Part shown: in pieces, positions 13,472 through 25,700 of the stretch | How the letters are laid out: the number at the start of each line of letters is the position of its first letter | How positions within the stretch are numbered: the first letter of the stretch is position 1 | From: Magallana angulata | Taxonomy: Eukaryota; Mollusca; Bivalvia; Ostreida; Ostreidae | Assembly: GCF_025612915.1 (NCBI RefSeq) | Contig: NC_069116.1 | Coordinates: 19,023,501-19,087,500, forward strand | Direction: 5' to 3' | Length of the DNA stretch: 64,000 bases | Notes under the pieces: generated by a model | What the model was told of the DNA's origin: nothing | The model's database searches: none | Seen by the model: the letters and a program-made list of their open reading frames with translations, nothing else | Program-made: the position numbers and the translations under genes

Positions 13472-16400
13472 TCAAGCCACCCGTGACCGATCGTCTAAGG
13501 ATTCCAGTATTTCTAACAGCGAGGCGTCGTCAACTTCTGGGCATGCGCAGATACAAATATTCGCCGGACAGGAATGCTTCCCATCCTCACACTCAAGTTC
13601 ACAGATCATCTCCATGATAGAAATGGTTCCGTAGATCGTGGGTTCTTTAGAGGTAAACTTACTTCTACAAATTTGCTCTTCAGGTGGACAATTTTCGCTG
13701 TAAGGAGATACTCTCTTGCGACTCTCTCTTTCGACCAAAACACCCGGTTCTCTGTCAAATTCAAATTCTGGGTTAGCAATGTCACCACGTGACGGTCTTG
13801 AGCCAGAATTGGTTGAATTGATATTATTTACATCGATTGAAAATGAATGATCTTGGGGCAATTCAAAGAACCCAGAATTCTGATTAGTTTGGACATTGTT
13901 AGAATACCACTGTTGGTTCCCGGACTGATATTGGGCATTTTGAATGACATTGATATTAGCCCCTCCTACAACTCCACCTTGACCTTGGAAAGAGCCGCCA
14001 AAACCACCTTGACCTTGCGAAATGCCCCCAAAACCATTTTGACCTTGATTTGCGCCATTGATTCCATTTTGACCCTGGATCCCGCCTCCTATTCGTCCTT
14101 GTCTCTGCATTGTTCTGTACTGCAGGTGCATTTGTGTTATCTGGTGGGGATTGAGATGCGGGAAGATTTGCACAAGACGTCTTCGTTCTACAATAAGCGG
14201 TATCAAGTAACCTAATCTACTGCTGTCCGGAAATGACTTTGGAATCAACTGGTGTGCCTCTGGCGTGGATATTATGGGTATCAACGGGATGATCTGTTGA
14301 AGCTGCGCGTCATTGAAATCCAGTCCAGTGACAACTGGAGAGAGGCCAGCTACCGGTACAGCACCTGCACCAGGTACTCCTGTCCTGATAGCACCACCCG
14401 CAAGACCCCCAGCGGCGGCTGCCGATGCACCAAAGGGTAAAATCTGCTCACCAATTAACACTCCATGTTCAGCAGCAACCGGACTAAGACCGACGCCACC
14501 ATTAAGTAAGAACCCTGGTTGTGCATTGAGTCTGCGTCGATCCTCCAGACGGTCAGAGAGCATCCCTCCGAACCCCAAAAGAAGGCCCGCCGGGAGCAGT
14601 ATTTCCAACAGTCCAAGACCTAAACCCCCAAAAGTCTTCTTGTAATCTCTAATGTCTAGTTTGGGCTTCTTGGCGGGGACTGGTTGATCGGGTTTCAACA
14701 GTTTGTCCGATATGTCTGGTATTGTGGGTTTTCTTCCGTTGTAAGGGTTTTCTATTTTTGGAAACACTGGAAGAACGGGTGGTGGTTTCTTTGTGGTGGT
14801 TGGAGTATCATCGTCCTTTATTCTCTCTATTACTGGGGGACGGAATGGTGGGTCCACTGCTGTTCTGTTATGGTCATCATCTATTTGAAGAAAAGTTACC
14901 ACAGGTGAAGAAAAACATCTTGGAATCAAAAATTATAATGTGCGTGCCAAACCGACAATGCAATACTAGCATCTAACCTTTATGTGCCATGCTGTCATAC
15001 TTAGACGTAAAATCTGGCCATGGAAAACTTTCTGGAATATCGATGGACTTTGAAATTATGGAGATGTCGGCGCAGTTGACCAGAGTCGTCTGCGGACCAA
15101 TTCCTTGTCCGCAAATACGTTCACCTTCAATCACTTGACATCCTACATCAATATCTGTAAAGAAAAGTTTGTCTTCGGTAACATTTTGTACATTCTGGCT
15201 GATTAATAATGATACAGCATTGAGGTTTGTTTAATTATAGACATGATTTCGTTTGTTTTCTTCAATATGCATAATAACGTGTAGCATCTGTTCTTTATAA
15301 ATACTGTATTGTTTTTGTCGTTGTTTTGTTTTTGTTTTGTTTTTTTAGTTCCGACTACATGTATAATGTTTTCTATGCAATATGCTGGGTGTAATATTAT
15401 ATGGTATTTCTTTTGGCTGTTGTATTTAGATACTAGTATTCCATGGTGTTTTGTCTTTATTCTGCTAAGTCTGTAGTGTGTTCTCCTCTACTCACTGGTG
15501 ACCCAAGTCCACTGCATGGTACACAGTTTACACTCAAAGCCATCGGGTAGCTGCAGGGGGACCACGATGTCATTGGAGGCATTAACCTTGGGAACATAAA
15601 TCTTCTTCACGTTTGGAGACCTCGCTAGACTAAGCACCGTGTTGTCGAAGCAACTTTGTTTTTCCTGGAGTTGAGCATCGCCCGAGTCACACAGCTTAAA
15701 CATAAAGTATCCACCGTTGCCGTTTTCAGATACTTCTACAGTCACGTTAATGACTGAGCCCTCCCGATAGACATAGGTGGGGTATCGAATGGAGGCATAC
15801 TTTCCATTCGGAACTTCATTGTGTCGGGGTCCATTGTAGTAGTCCCCACATACTCCGCATTTCCCTTCCAGATCCCCGTTTGGTATCTAGAGACATCAAG
15901 TGAAAGTCATTGTTTAGTGTTCACATTAGATGTTGACTTTAGATTTATATTTTTAAAAAGATTTTAATGTTATAATATTTATCTACGTTCATAGATTATA
16001 GCCGTTTAAACACATCTACTTGTTTGGTAAGTAATGTGTAAAACAATCAACCCGAACTTTATCAACTTGCTTAATTATAAACCATAAAGTAGAAAGTACT
16101 TGCACTCTTTAAGATTATTTTACACTCTTTTAGATTATTTTGTATACTCTTTCAGACTATTTCATATTTATTAGATTAATTGATAACACAGACGCACCGC
16201 TTTTTTGGCGTCGGAGGAAGAACAATTCTATATACTGGTAGTCGTCATTGTCCCCCAAGCTTTTAAATTGTTACCATGCATTATTTAACATAGCATTATC
16301 ATACTAACATGGCATTGATATTTTCTTATATACATAATGATTATGTTATTTACTTTCACATACGTGTGTATACTTTAAGTCCATGCATGTATATGACTTT

Positions 16401-17334
16401 GCACACATATTTTAAACACCTGCATTGTACTTAACTTCTCTATATTAGACTAGTTGTAAAGTAAAGCAGATCTTAAAGAGAGTGTAATGTAAATTAAATA
16501 TTAGAAAAATTTCAATTCATTTCATCGAATCGCAGGTATCTGGGTATGTTTGCCTAATTTTTGCGTCGCGCTGAAGAACAACGTTTGTCTAGATCTTCTA
16601 TAGCAATGAAACCATGTACCCGCATACTGAATAGGTTGTGTGTCCTACCAAGTCACTTCCCAAAATTGATTGATGAATGCCCTGGGGTAGTCCGATTTTT
16701 GGATCATTAGCATTGCCCAATCATGTAGAGCACGTTATAGAAAATATCATTACAGCGGTCTCTTAACGATTTACCGGAGTATCTGAATGAATAGGTATTA
16801 GTAAAATAATATCACTTTTGGGCTTTGACTTAGACTAGGTATAAGAGTTGCCATGATTCAGTTGTTCCCTAAAATCATTGGAAATGGAATGAAATTGAAT
16901 GAAATAGTTCAAAGGTATCTTTTCGATGTTAGATTTCAATCAATTTTTCGGTTTATGTCCGAACACTTTGTAAAAAATTTACTCTTTTGCCGAAACAATG
17001 AGTGCACATGTAAATAAGGCTTTTTTTATATTTCCCGAGCTACACATATGGGGGTGGTTTAGTTTGTACCCCGAACACTTAACCATTCCTATGACGTTAT
17101 TATTACCTTGACGTTTCCACAGTTCAGAGAATCGTAATCCGTACTGGGCTCTGGGACCCTGGTCCAAGAGTCCGAGAAGTACATAAAGGTCGCTGCACGC
17201 GCGGTGGGGCATTTCAAAAAAGCACGTGGGTCAGCTTTGTCTGTTTCAGTAGTCGATTCTTGTGCATCACTCCTGACAATAAGGCCAAGAATTACCAGCA
17301 CATAGAATGTTAGTCCTTTCGTTTGGAACACCAT
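13472..17334 (-). CDS. Secreted LPMO-like (AA15/chitin-binding type 4) protein 1, predicted inactive
   Basis: Four exons: 17334-17107, 15886-15496, 15154-14978 and 14880-13472; phases 0, 1, 1 agree and give about 734 residues. A signal peptide precedes an AA15-type body: FLKCPTARA near residue 40, the KCGVCGDYY knuckle, GGYFMFKLC, CKLCTMQWTW and LVNCADISI. The tail (from about residue 266) holds a TTTKKPPP linker, a Gly/Leu hydrophobic segment, a Gly-Gln repeat block (FGG and GQG units), an RGD at residues 630-632 and an eight-Cys terminal module. AA15 enzymes bind copper through His1 and a second His (His91 in Thermobia TdAA15A). Here Arg sits at the first position, after a short N-terminal extension, and Asn at the second. 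I infer a chitin-binding or matrix protein, perhaps of shell or periostracum, and not an oxidase. The gene is a tandem paralogue of the one at 18429-21389. Confidence 0.82.
15887..17106 (-). other. First intron of LPMO-like gene 1
   Basis: A 1.2 kb AT-rich intron between the signal peptide exon and the KCGVCGDYY exon. I see no further coding segment in it. Intron 1 of the paralogue is in the same position and phase (0). Confidence 0.7.
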
Positions 17335-17339
17335 GGTTG

Positions 17340-18425
17340 GGTTTTTAAGATTTTTCCTTTAAACCATTATAAAGCGTGTTCAGTATGGGTTACTGCGACA
17401 TTTTAACCATCTGCTATAAGTAATGTTGGAGTGGTAAATATCTTTTTTCTTCGTCATTTAGTCATAAGATGTAATCTTATTGGTGAACTACAATAAGTTC
17501 AGAGGTTAATGAATTTCCATAGGTATACGAATGTATTATATTTGCTACAAACATCGCGTTATCTGATATAGGAAATGACATAGTTCCCCGGATGTGGTTC
17601 AAACTTTGTGCGTGTTATGGTGAATTCAAAAATTCTCAATGAGGAATACAGAAACCGGGATGGTATGGGCACCATTAGAATATAGGGCAGAAATAATCAG
17701 CTTATATAGACACTGTGCATTCATCAATCGCAGACTTCCCTAAACTAAAGGTGCAACGTGTAATATAGGACAAATCTTTTTAGTTTAAAATTTATTAACA
17801 ACAGAAAAACGATTTATTTAAATAGCATTCTTTGTAACATAGTACGATCATATTGCTTGTTACACAATCTGTTGCTTTACAAAAACTCTTTGTTCAAATT
17901 CTCTTCCTCAATCTTATAACAAACAAAAATATATTTAATTTGAACTCGCATTAAAATCACTACTTTTCTCCAAAACTCTGGTTTTACAGGAGTTCTTGTA
18001 AGATTATACATGTATAAACACAATATGGAACCCAACCACCTTGTTTTTGGCACTCGCTGTATGGGGTTCAATCTTCTAAGCTACAATCAATCCAAAATCG
18101 TTCAATAACATATTGCATATTATACAAGAAAACTTTAATAAATTAAATAGTAACTTGTTTTAATCCAATCCGTTTAATCACTTACGATATAACAATAAAA
18201 ATATTTCCTCCGTTAACGTTGATGTTCATATTACTGAGGTTTATATCAATCTGTGGTAACCAATATCATACCGCAAACCTATCTGCAAAAATTGTCTCTT
18301 CATATAGTATTTTACAATAAAGGATCCAAAATATTGCATTATTTTCTAAAAAGAAAACTGTTAAAATTCTTTAACGCATTTACCGCGTTGATTTAGTTAT
18401 AATTATTCTACGAACTTATTGGTAA
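17340..18425. other. Spacer between the two LPMO-like genes
   Basis: About 1.1 kb holding the upstream region of gene 1 and the 3' flank of gene 2. No exon or clear repeat was recognised. Confidence 0.5.
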
Positions 18426-18428
18426 CCA

Positions 18429-21389
18429 TTATTTTCCAAACAGGCTTGCTGCAGATATTCTATCCTGCAGAGCTATGTTGTCGGCTGCTTCTTCGATGCA
18501 CGTGCACGAGCACATGTGCTCCGGACAGTGAGGATTCCGGTCAGAGCAGTGGAGTTCACATATCATACTGACAATGTCCACATTCCCGTACACAGTCGGC
18601 TCGTTCGCGCCATAACGAGGTTTGCACGTCTGCTTTGAAATCGGACAGTTCTTACTGAAAGCCGAGATGTCGATTTTCCGTGGCTTTTGTTCTACTGTTT
18701 CCTGTGTCCGGACTTTGTTGACCTCTGGTTCTACGTCAAAAACTATCCGAGTGAAGGCGTGGCTGTTGGGGAGCTCAAAGAACTGCTCGTCTCCCCTGTT
18801 GGGCCGGCTGCTGCTGCCATAGGATGATGGGGGTTTGTAGGACGGGTTATAGGATGCCGGGTTGTATGTCTGCTGGTACTGTCCGTTGTTGTAGCCATAC
18901 CCAGGGTTCACAAAAACCGAACCGTAACTTTTTTTATTCCCGTATCCTCTGTAATTGTTGTTTCCATAGCCAGTTCCTTTGCCATAACCGGTTGGGTGTT
19001 TACCGTAACCTTTTCCGTATCCTTTTTTGACAGGAGCGGGTTGCTCCACTGGTACAATGATTGGAGCTGGCAGCATTGTGTAACCGAAGGATGGGGCGTA
19101 TGGAGGGGCAACCATAGGCTGCATTGGTTGAGAAATAGCTGGCATTGCCATCGGTGGGATATCAATATACTCCACGCCGCCCCCTCCTTGATTTCTATTC
19201 ATAGCCATCATAAGCATAAGTCCACCTAAACCTAGTCCCAGGGGTGCCATAAGACTACCGAACGATAAACCGCCCAAAAGACCGCCACCAGCCCCAACAA
19301 CTGGTCCGACCGGAAGAATAGGTGCTACAGGGGGAATCACAGGGCCGGGGATCAGTTTCTCTGTGGACAGGGGTAGGGGTGGTGTGGTGGTCAGTGTGGC
19401 TGGCGGCTGTTGGGATGTGGAGATCGGGTTTACAGGGGTGGGCGTGACGATGATCAGTTTATCGGTGGTGGTTGGGGGAGCGCTAGTGGAGCCCGTGGTG
19501 ATTACTGGAGCCGCGGTCGTGGTAGGAGGATTGGTGATGATAGGGAATGTGGTGGTTGTTTGTGGCGCCGCTGTGGTTGGTGCTGCAGTGGTCGGAACGA
19601 TAACAACAGAACCAGATGTTGTGGGTGCTGGTGCTGAAAATGTCGGTAATATAATTAAATATAGTTTTATAATAAAAATAGCATATTCAAAAGGATTATC
19701 TTAAATCTATGTAACAGACGACACTTATGTTTATGAATACAATGAATTCATTCCTTGATATCAATGTAAACTAGGTTTCGGATTCACCTTGTGTCGTCCC
19801 TGATCCAGTATGTCCCCCGTGAATGGTGGCGTATACCGAGTTATAATCTGGCCAATGGAAACCCGCAGGAACAGGTGCTCCCTGGGCAAGAATGCTGAAG
19901 TCAGCGCAGTTTACAAACGTGGGCTGCATTCCATATCCCATACCGCACACCAACTGACCATTCAAGCTAGCGCATCGCCAGTCTCTTGCTGAAAAAATAA
20001 ATAAAGACGTGCATTTCTTTTTCCTTCCTCCTTGTTTGTATGGTAATAAACATGCAGTATACCGATCATTTCTGATTGGAATAACATGAACATATAAATA
20101 ATAAAATGTAACTAAGCTAATCTTAAGTATAAAAGTTAATTATAATCATAAGTAATTTTTTTCTACGATATTTGCTGAATTTCAAATTTTTCAAAAAGAA
20201 ACCCACCAGTTACCCATGTCCACTGCATGACGCAGTGGTCACATGTCAGTCCTGCTGGCAACTGAAGCGGAACGACAACATCCCCATCAATGTCCGGAAT
20301 CTGGATGATGGTTTGGTCGGCGGTATTAGCCAGCTTTAGCGGGTTCTGGTCGAAGCAAGCCTGTGAGGCAGCAGTGCTAGCATCAGATTGACACAACTTA
20401 AACTTGAAAAAGCCGCCATTAGCACGTGCTGTGACTTGGACCGTGACATTGACCACACCGCCCTCTCGGTAGATGTACGTCGACTTTTTGGAGGCGTACT
20501 GTCCGTTAGGAGCCTCGTTTGGTCTTGTTCCCCCGATGTAATCCCCACAACGACCGCATTTCCCCGTCAGGTCTCCATCAGTCTTAAACAAAATAAAATT
20601 ACAAACCTATTAGAAAGTATCTTCTTTATATTGTTCACAAGTTCGATGTTTGAAACAATTCGATGTTTTGATTTGAACATGTTTTATTGTGTAAATTACA
20701 CAAGAGGATTGGAAACAAGTTCTTACAACTTACATGTTCCTCTCCTATCACAATTAGATGATAAATCTTGGTAGAGTTTAACAGTTTTGTAATTGCCCGT
20801 TTCACTCAAATCATCCATATATGTTTACTTTAACAATTCTTTAAGTAATAATAACTCTCCGATATTAGTAGTGACAGTTTTTTGGTAAGTAATAGAATTT
20901 TGTCCTATGTTATGTATATTGGCGACTAAAATCAAGAAGCTTCTATAGGTGAATAAAAGAACTGAGAAAAAGGTAAGCAAATTTTGAAAACAACATTGCA
21001 AACCCAGTTTTGGAATAAAAACAGAACATAATAACTTTCTTACTACATTAGGTTTTCCAACTTCAAATATTTTGATATATGATCGAAGTAAATATTTTAA
21101 ATACTACAGTATTCAAACTGGATTTTAATGTTGTAAGTGCTGCTCATATGAATCTATGGAAGAACTTTTCGACAATATATAAAAAACTTACATAAGTTCC
21201 TCCACAATTCAAAGACATATCCTCTGTGTTCTGTGTTAAAGTGTCTCCCCATGGTGCCTCCCCAAAATAGCGCCACACAGACGAACGACTGGTGGGGGAT
21301 TTCAGAAAGCCGTTCCCCAACACGAAGGGAGCAAACCACGCAAAACAAACAAAGAGTCCTATTGAAAACTTCATTATCTTCCACAGCAT
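18429..21389 (-). CDS. Secreted LPMO-like (AA15/chitin-binding type 4) protein 2, predicted inactive
   Basis: Four exons: 21389-21192, 20582-20207, 19988-19788 and 19633-18429, phases 0, 1, 1 as in gene 1; about 659 residues. The signal peptide ends near VLG and the mature protein should begin NGFLKSPTSRSSVWRYF, the exact place where AA15 enzymes begin with a copper-binding His (HG...P.R...W). The body continues with KCGRCGDY, GGFFKFKLC, CDHCVMQWTW and FVNCADFSI. The second brace His is replaced by Asn (ANGGFF). The tail has a Thr/Pro linker, a Gly/Leu hydrophobic segment, a Gly-Tyr-Lys block (KGYGKGYGK), an RGD at 18789-18797, FFELPNSHAF and the eight-Cys module. A second in-frame Met at 21374 is also a possible start. 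Tyr/Gly/Lys-rich tails are common in mollusc shell and byssus matrix proteins, which supports a structural role; this is inference. Confidence 0.84.
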
Positions 21390-21399
21390 AATTTAACAA

Positions 21400-22630
21400 T
21401 TAAAATAAATAATTATTCCGAGCACAAACTTCAAAAAAATTAATAAATCCTGTTTGAAAATCAAATCAGATGTTGGTCATGGTAATTTAGCGTCTGCCAC
21501 CAATCCTTCGCATTTTTGCTCTGATGTCCTAGCAAATTTCTGATAATTCTCGTGGGTCATAAAATATCCCGTATGTGTACTCCGGTGACAAATTGTAGGT
21601 ACAGTACATGGGTCCTCTGCTATAACTTTACCCAACGCCACCCGATTACGTCACTTGACAAGCGACGTACTCAGGCTGCTTAGCTATGACCGGTGAAGTG
21701 CAGGGGTTCCGAATGACGTAACCGTCAACAACCTGTAGCCTTCTCTGGACATACCGTCTACTACCGCCATGTCTCGTTATGAATCTGTTAATCCTATTAT
21801 CTCTTCAAAGGCGGAAAAGTTATGAATTTTGTAAAGCTCTATTTTAAAGACCATGGGTAACGTGTGACCAAATATCGTTTCGTTGACACCCCAGCTTCCT
21901 GGAGTTTAGCAGAAAGGACAGGATTTGTGAAGAAAAACAAAAAGTGCAATAACAGTAAAAAAGTTTAATTAACTAACGTAATAAGCAGCGTATTCGCTAA
22001 CAATTGTCCATGCAAACTATTATTTCTTGTGAAAACATATACACACACTTAAAAAATAATACCAAACGGACAACAACAACAAAACAAAAGCAGTTCTTAA
22101 AACTAAAACTCACTATTATATAACCGGGCTATTTGCAAAATGTAACATTAATTCGCAATCTCTTCCTTAAAAGTGTGTATTTGGATATTCCAATCATTTA
22201 GTTGATTCTCTCCATAACTGAATTGTTTCGCACATCCAATTGAACTATTTAAGCGCGTTAATTTGAGAAAACTAAAAATGATGTTCAGTCTTCATGAGTC
22301 TATGAATGTTCAAACTTTTAAAGATATTTCGAATTATTTGAGGCTGAGTTAATTATGATCACATGGCGTCTTTTGCTATTTTTAGCTGGATTACAATCCG
22401 TTAATAAACCAAACACTCCCTGTGTAATGTTTCAACACGTGATAGCTGTCACTATATCTTTAATTGATTAAAAACTATGAGTCTCTATGTTATATGTTTG
22501 ATCACAACCAAGTGTCTTATCCTTAGCTAGAACAGAATCTGTCAAATTCAACACTCCATCTGTAACATTTAATCACGTTACATTGTAATTGGAAACATTT
22601 TTGATCACGTGACGTGCGTCAGGAACACTG
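21400..22630. other. Intergenic stretch upstream of LPMO-like gene 2
   Basis: It contains the promoter side of LPMO-like gene 2 and the start of a degenerate repeat (from about 22380). No exon recognised. Confidence 0.5.
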
Positions 22631-22700
22631 GTTAAACTAAAACCGGTCATTAAATTCAAACACTCCCTCTGTAATATGTTTGATCACGTGACGTTTATCG
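22380..22700. repeat. Degenerate tandem repeat with CACGTG-like cores, about three units
   Basis: Three units near 22420, 22550 and 22660 share AACACTCC, CTGTAA and a following ATCACGT or CACGTG core, with a period of roughly 110-130 bases. The third unit overlaps the predicted last coding exon of the ASTE1-like gene. CACGTG is the E-box bound by bHLH factors such as USF and MITF, but nothing shows use here. Confidence 0.55.
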
Positions 22701-25700
22701 CTGATCACCGCGTTCATTTGATCCTGGATCCACGAAAGAACCTCTTGGGTCGTTTGTCTGGATGCAGCATAATAGGCTAAAATATAGAAATTATATGATT
22801 TTATTTAAATAAATTAAATATTACATGTAGTATATAATTTTACCAGAAGAAAGACTGTTAAGACATACATGTGTCATTAGACCACATTGTAGAGATTTAT
22901 CCATTTTATTAGAAAACAATTCGGGTAAAAGCCAAACTCCAAACTGATTCTTGTAACATGATTTTAATTTATATCTTGTCTTTTCTCCCACTACATGATA
23001 AAAAAGAACGGCTATCACACTGAATACAGTTTTACAGTTAGGACAGTTGTGCACTTTGGGGATGGGGTTGAGGGTAAATGTTATAATTCCTTTCTAATCA
23101 GATGCTACATGTATTGAATAAAACAGACTCAGTACTTACTGTCATCTTTACAGCACATGTAAAAACATGTCCATACAGATCCCGAGTAGATTTCTTCAGG
23201 GAGGGGAAACTCATGAGTAAGGTAGAGCAGTTTTCCAAGGAACAAGAATGCATGTCGATACACATCCTGATGAGTAGACAGGTGTGTATTTTGAAGTATA
23301 TTACAATTACTTAGATTTATTCAGATGGGTCCTGAAAGACCCTTTGTTTTATTGTCAATTTCTAAGGTTTTTACATCTTAAAGTATGTACATGTATTTGC
23401 ATTTCAAATATATTTTCTGGTTACATTTAAATACATGTACACTGTACATGTACGTCTTGGAAATGAATACTGCAAAATCCCCACACATACTTTCAATTTT
23501 TGGTATGTAACAATACATAATATCTGCACCCAAACAATTTTTGCAGCCATCTGAGGTATGTATTGATTATAACAGGGTGGGAGTGTTGTTTTTCCAGTAG
23601 TTGCTACACCAACAAACATGTTAGGGGCCTCAGGCTATGAAGCGCTGTGTAACAGTGTGTAGGAAGTGTGTATTTACTAGCTAGACCACTGTAATAGTTT
23701 ATATCACCACCTCATTCCAGAAGAGCCATCAACATCCTTCCAGTTATTACTGGATCTAGAAATGTGGGGGAGGGGGAGATCTGGAATCCCCTAGAAAAAT
23801 TCACTTTTAAAACTTAAAAAAATCTTCATAGCAAAGTCACTGACATATTCCTTTGGACCCCTTCCTACTCCCCCTTTCAGAATAAAGGAATATTTCAAGT
23901 TTACACATTTTTTGTACATAAGCCTCATTTTCAAAAAATTAGATTCTTTTGGTGTTTATACCAATTATTATTTCAATACAAATCTCTGAATGACAGTACA
24001 GTACATATGTAAACGCTAATGTAGGTATTCATAAATAGATACCTATACAGGTGAAAATACTAATAATCTGGTGACAAAATGATTACGTGACTGTGTGTTA
24101 CTTATACATAATACAGTAGGAAGTCACAAACCCTCCTTCTGATTCACATAACTCAGAAGGTCATTGTAATATTCTGCAAACATTGCAAAACTCCTATGCT
24201 GCAAGAGTCTTCAAACAGATTGCATGCAAATCAATGAGCAAAAATACCCATAACTGCCAATTACATGCAAAAGCTATACTAAATTGGGAAAAACAGACTT
24301 ATTTAGCAATTTTCTTGATCAAGGGTCTTTTAGGCACAAGGAAATGTTGTGCATGTGATGGATATGTCAATTAGACATTAAAACATCAAACGAAGTCATG
24401 ATTTACTTAGGCCACCTAAATCATTGATCATGAACTACCTAATCACTGGTCAGCATGTAAACTTCAGAACAATGCCCGTGTTCCTGCACTATTTTTCTAT
24501 AGGAGCATTACCCTTTCAAGAAGTTTTTTTTTAATGCTGACAGAATTACAGAATTATGATGAATCAGAATTAATAATAGAGATGAAAATGATTGATAAAG
24601 GTACTGGACACACAAAGTAGCCCTCATCAAATCATAAATGCATTATGCTTTACCACATCGACAGGTTTTTTTGTTGTTGCTTTTTTTTATTGTACAATTG
24701 TGTGGTGCAAAAGGCACTGAACTAATTTTGGATTGAGTGGTTGAACAGGGCAGGAGAATGAACCTCTTTTACTTATGCAATGAATAGTACATGTATTACA
24801 TGTCCTAACAAAAGCTAGATATATTTCTGAAATAGCACAGAAATTAAGACACTGCAAAATAGTGGTTCAAAACCATAATGCATGATTAGATATAAATTCT
24901 AATGGGTTTATCATTTCAGAGCAAAATAAGGTTAGATCATATTGGCACTTACAAGGAACCAGTTCCCAATGGACACACATCGGGGGGTGGGGCGGATCTG
25001 GATTTGCTGGTAGTGTTCTTCCCTGGGTCGTGCAAACACGAGGGCACACAGGGCCAAGAACTCCTGCTGCTGCAGCTGAAGATTCCTCCCCCAGTTCAAC
25101 AACAGGAAGTACCGTAGACAGTACACAATGAAACCATTCTTCCTACCATAGCGGTCAAACCATTTGGGCCTCTCCACTGAAATTCAATTATAGCCAATGT
25201 TTGGAATGTACCAATATATATAGGCTATACGTATATCCTGTGTTTTTTCGCAACGATCTAATTTTCACTTTTTCCAAGATCTCTTTTAAATCGCAAACAC
25301 TTGAATACACAGAAATTATATTCAGTAACATTTACTATAAGAAACTTTCTAAATCGCAAAAAATGACTGACGAAAATTAAAAATATTACAGATTTCACCT
25401 ATTTCGCAAATTTTGTGACACGCACAAAGAACTGATATACGGTAAGAGCAATGCTGTGGTTTGATCATTGTAAGTTGGAACAATAACAACCAATATTTTC
25501 CTTTTCGTTTACGTTTATTGAATCTTTGTGATGTGACAGATCTAAATTCTGCTGTTAAAAACTAAAGTCGTATGCTCAATCGAATTAAAATATAAAACTC
25601 TTTCTGACATCACCGAATATGACCCTCAATGGGTCATTTTGGATCTTTCTGCACTTAGTGCTATTGTAGAGACTTTTACTTAAATCAAATTGATTGTACA

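Noticed and set aside
13847-14645. Long plus-strand frames opposite the LPMO-like gene 1 tail
   Set aside because: They are shadows of the Gly/Gln-rich coding exon on the minus strand and show no domain.
16200-16585. Similar words GGCGTCGGAGGAAGAACAA and GCGTCGCGCTGAAGAACAA in LPMO-like gene 1 intron 1
   Set aside because: They are direct, not inverted, and too short to define an element; a link to the 60 kb transposon ends could not be supported.
19363-19704. Plus-strand 113-codon Val/Gly-rich frame
   Set aside because: Antisense of the Thr/Pro linker in LPMO-like gene 2, which has firm splice phases on the minus strand.
22717-22776. Alternative reading of the last ASTE1-like exon beginning PIMLHPDKRPKRFF
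   Set aside because: It fits a phase-0 join directly to 24953, but the exon at 22949-22844 offers a phase-1 join to the longer, more protein-like frame. Kept as a lesser possibility.
23404-23619. Possible extra ASTE1-like exon on the minus strand
   Set aside because: The frame has usable-looking splice edges but no resemblance to the asteroid family.
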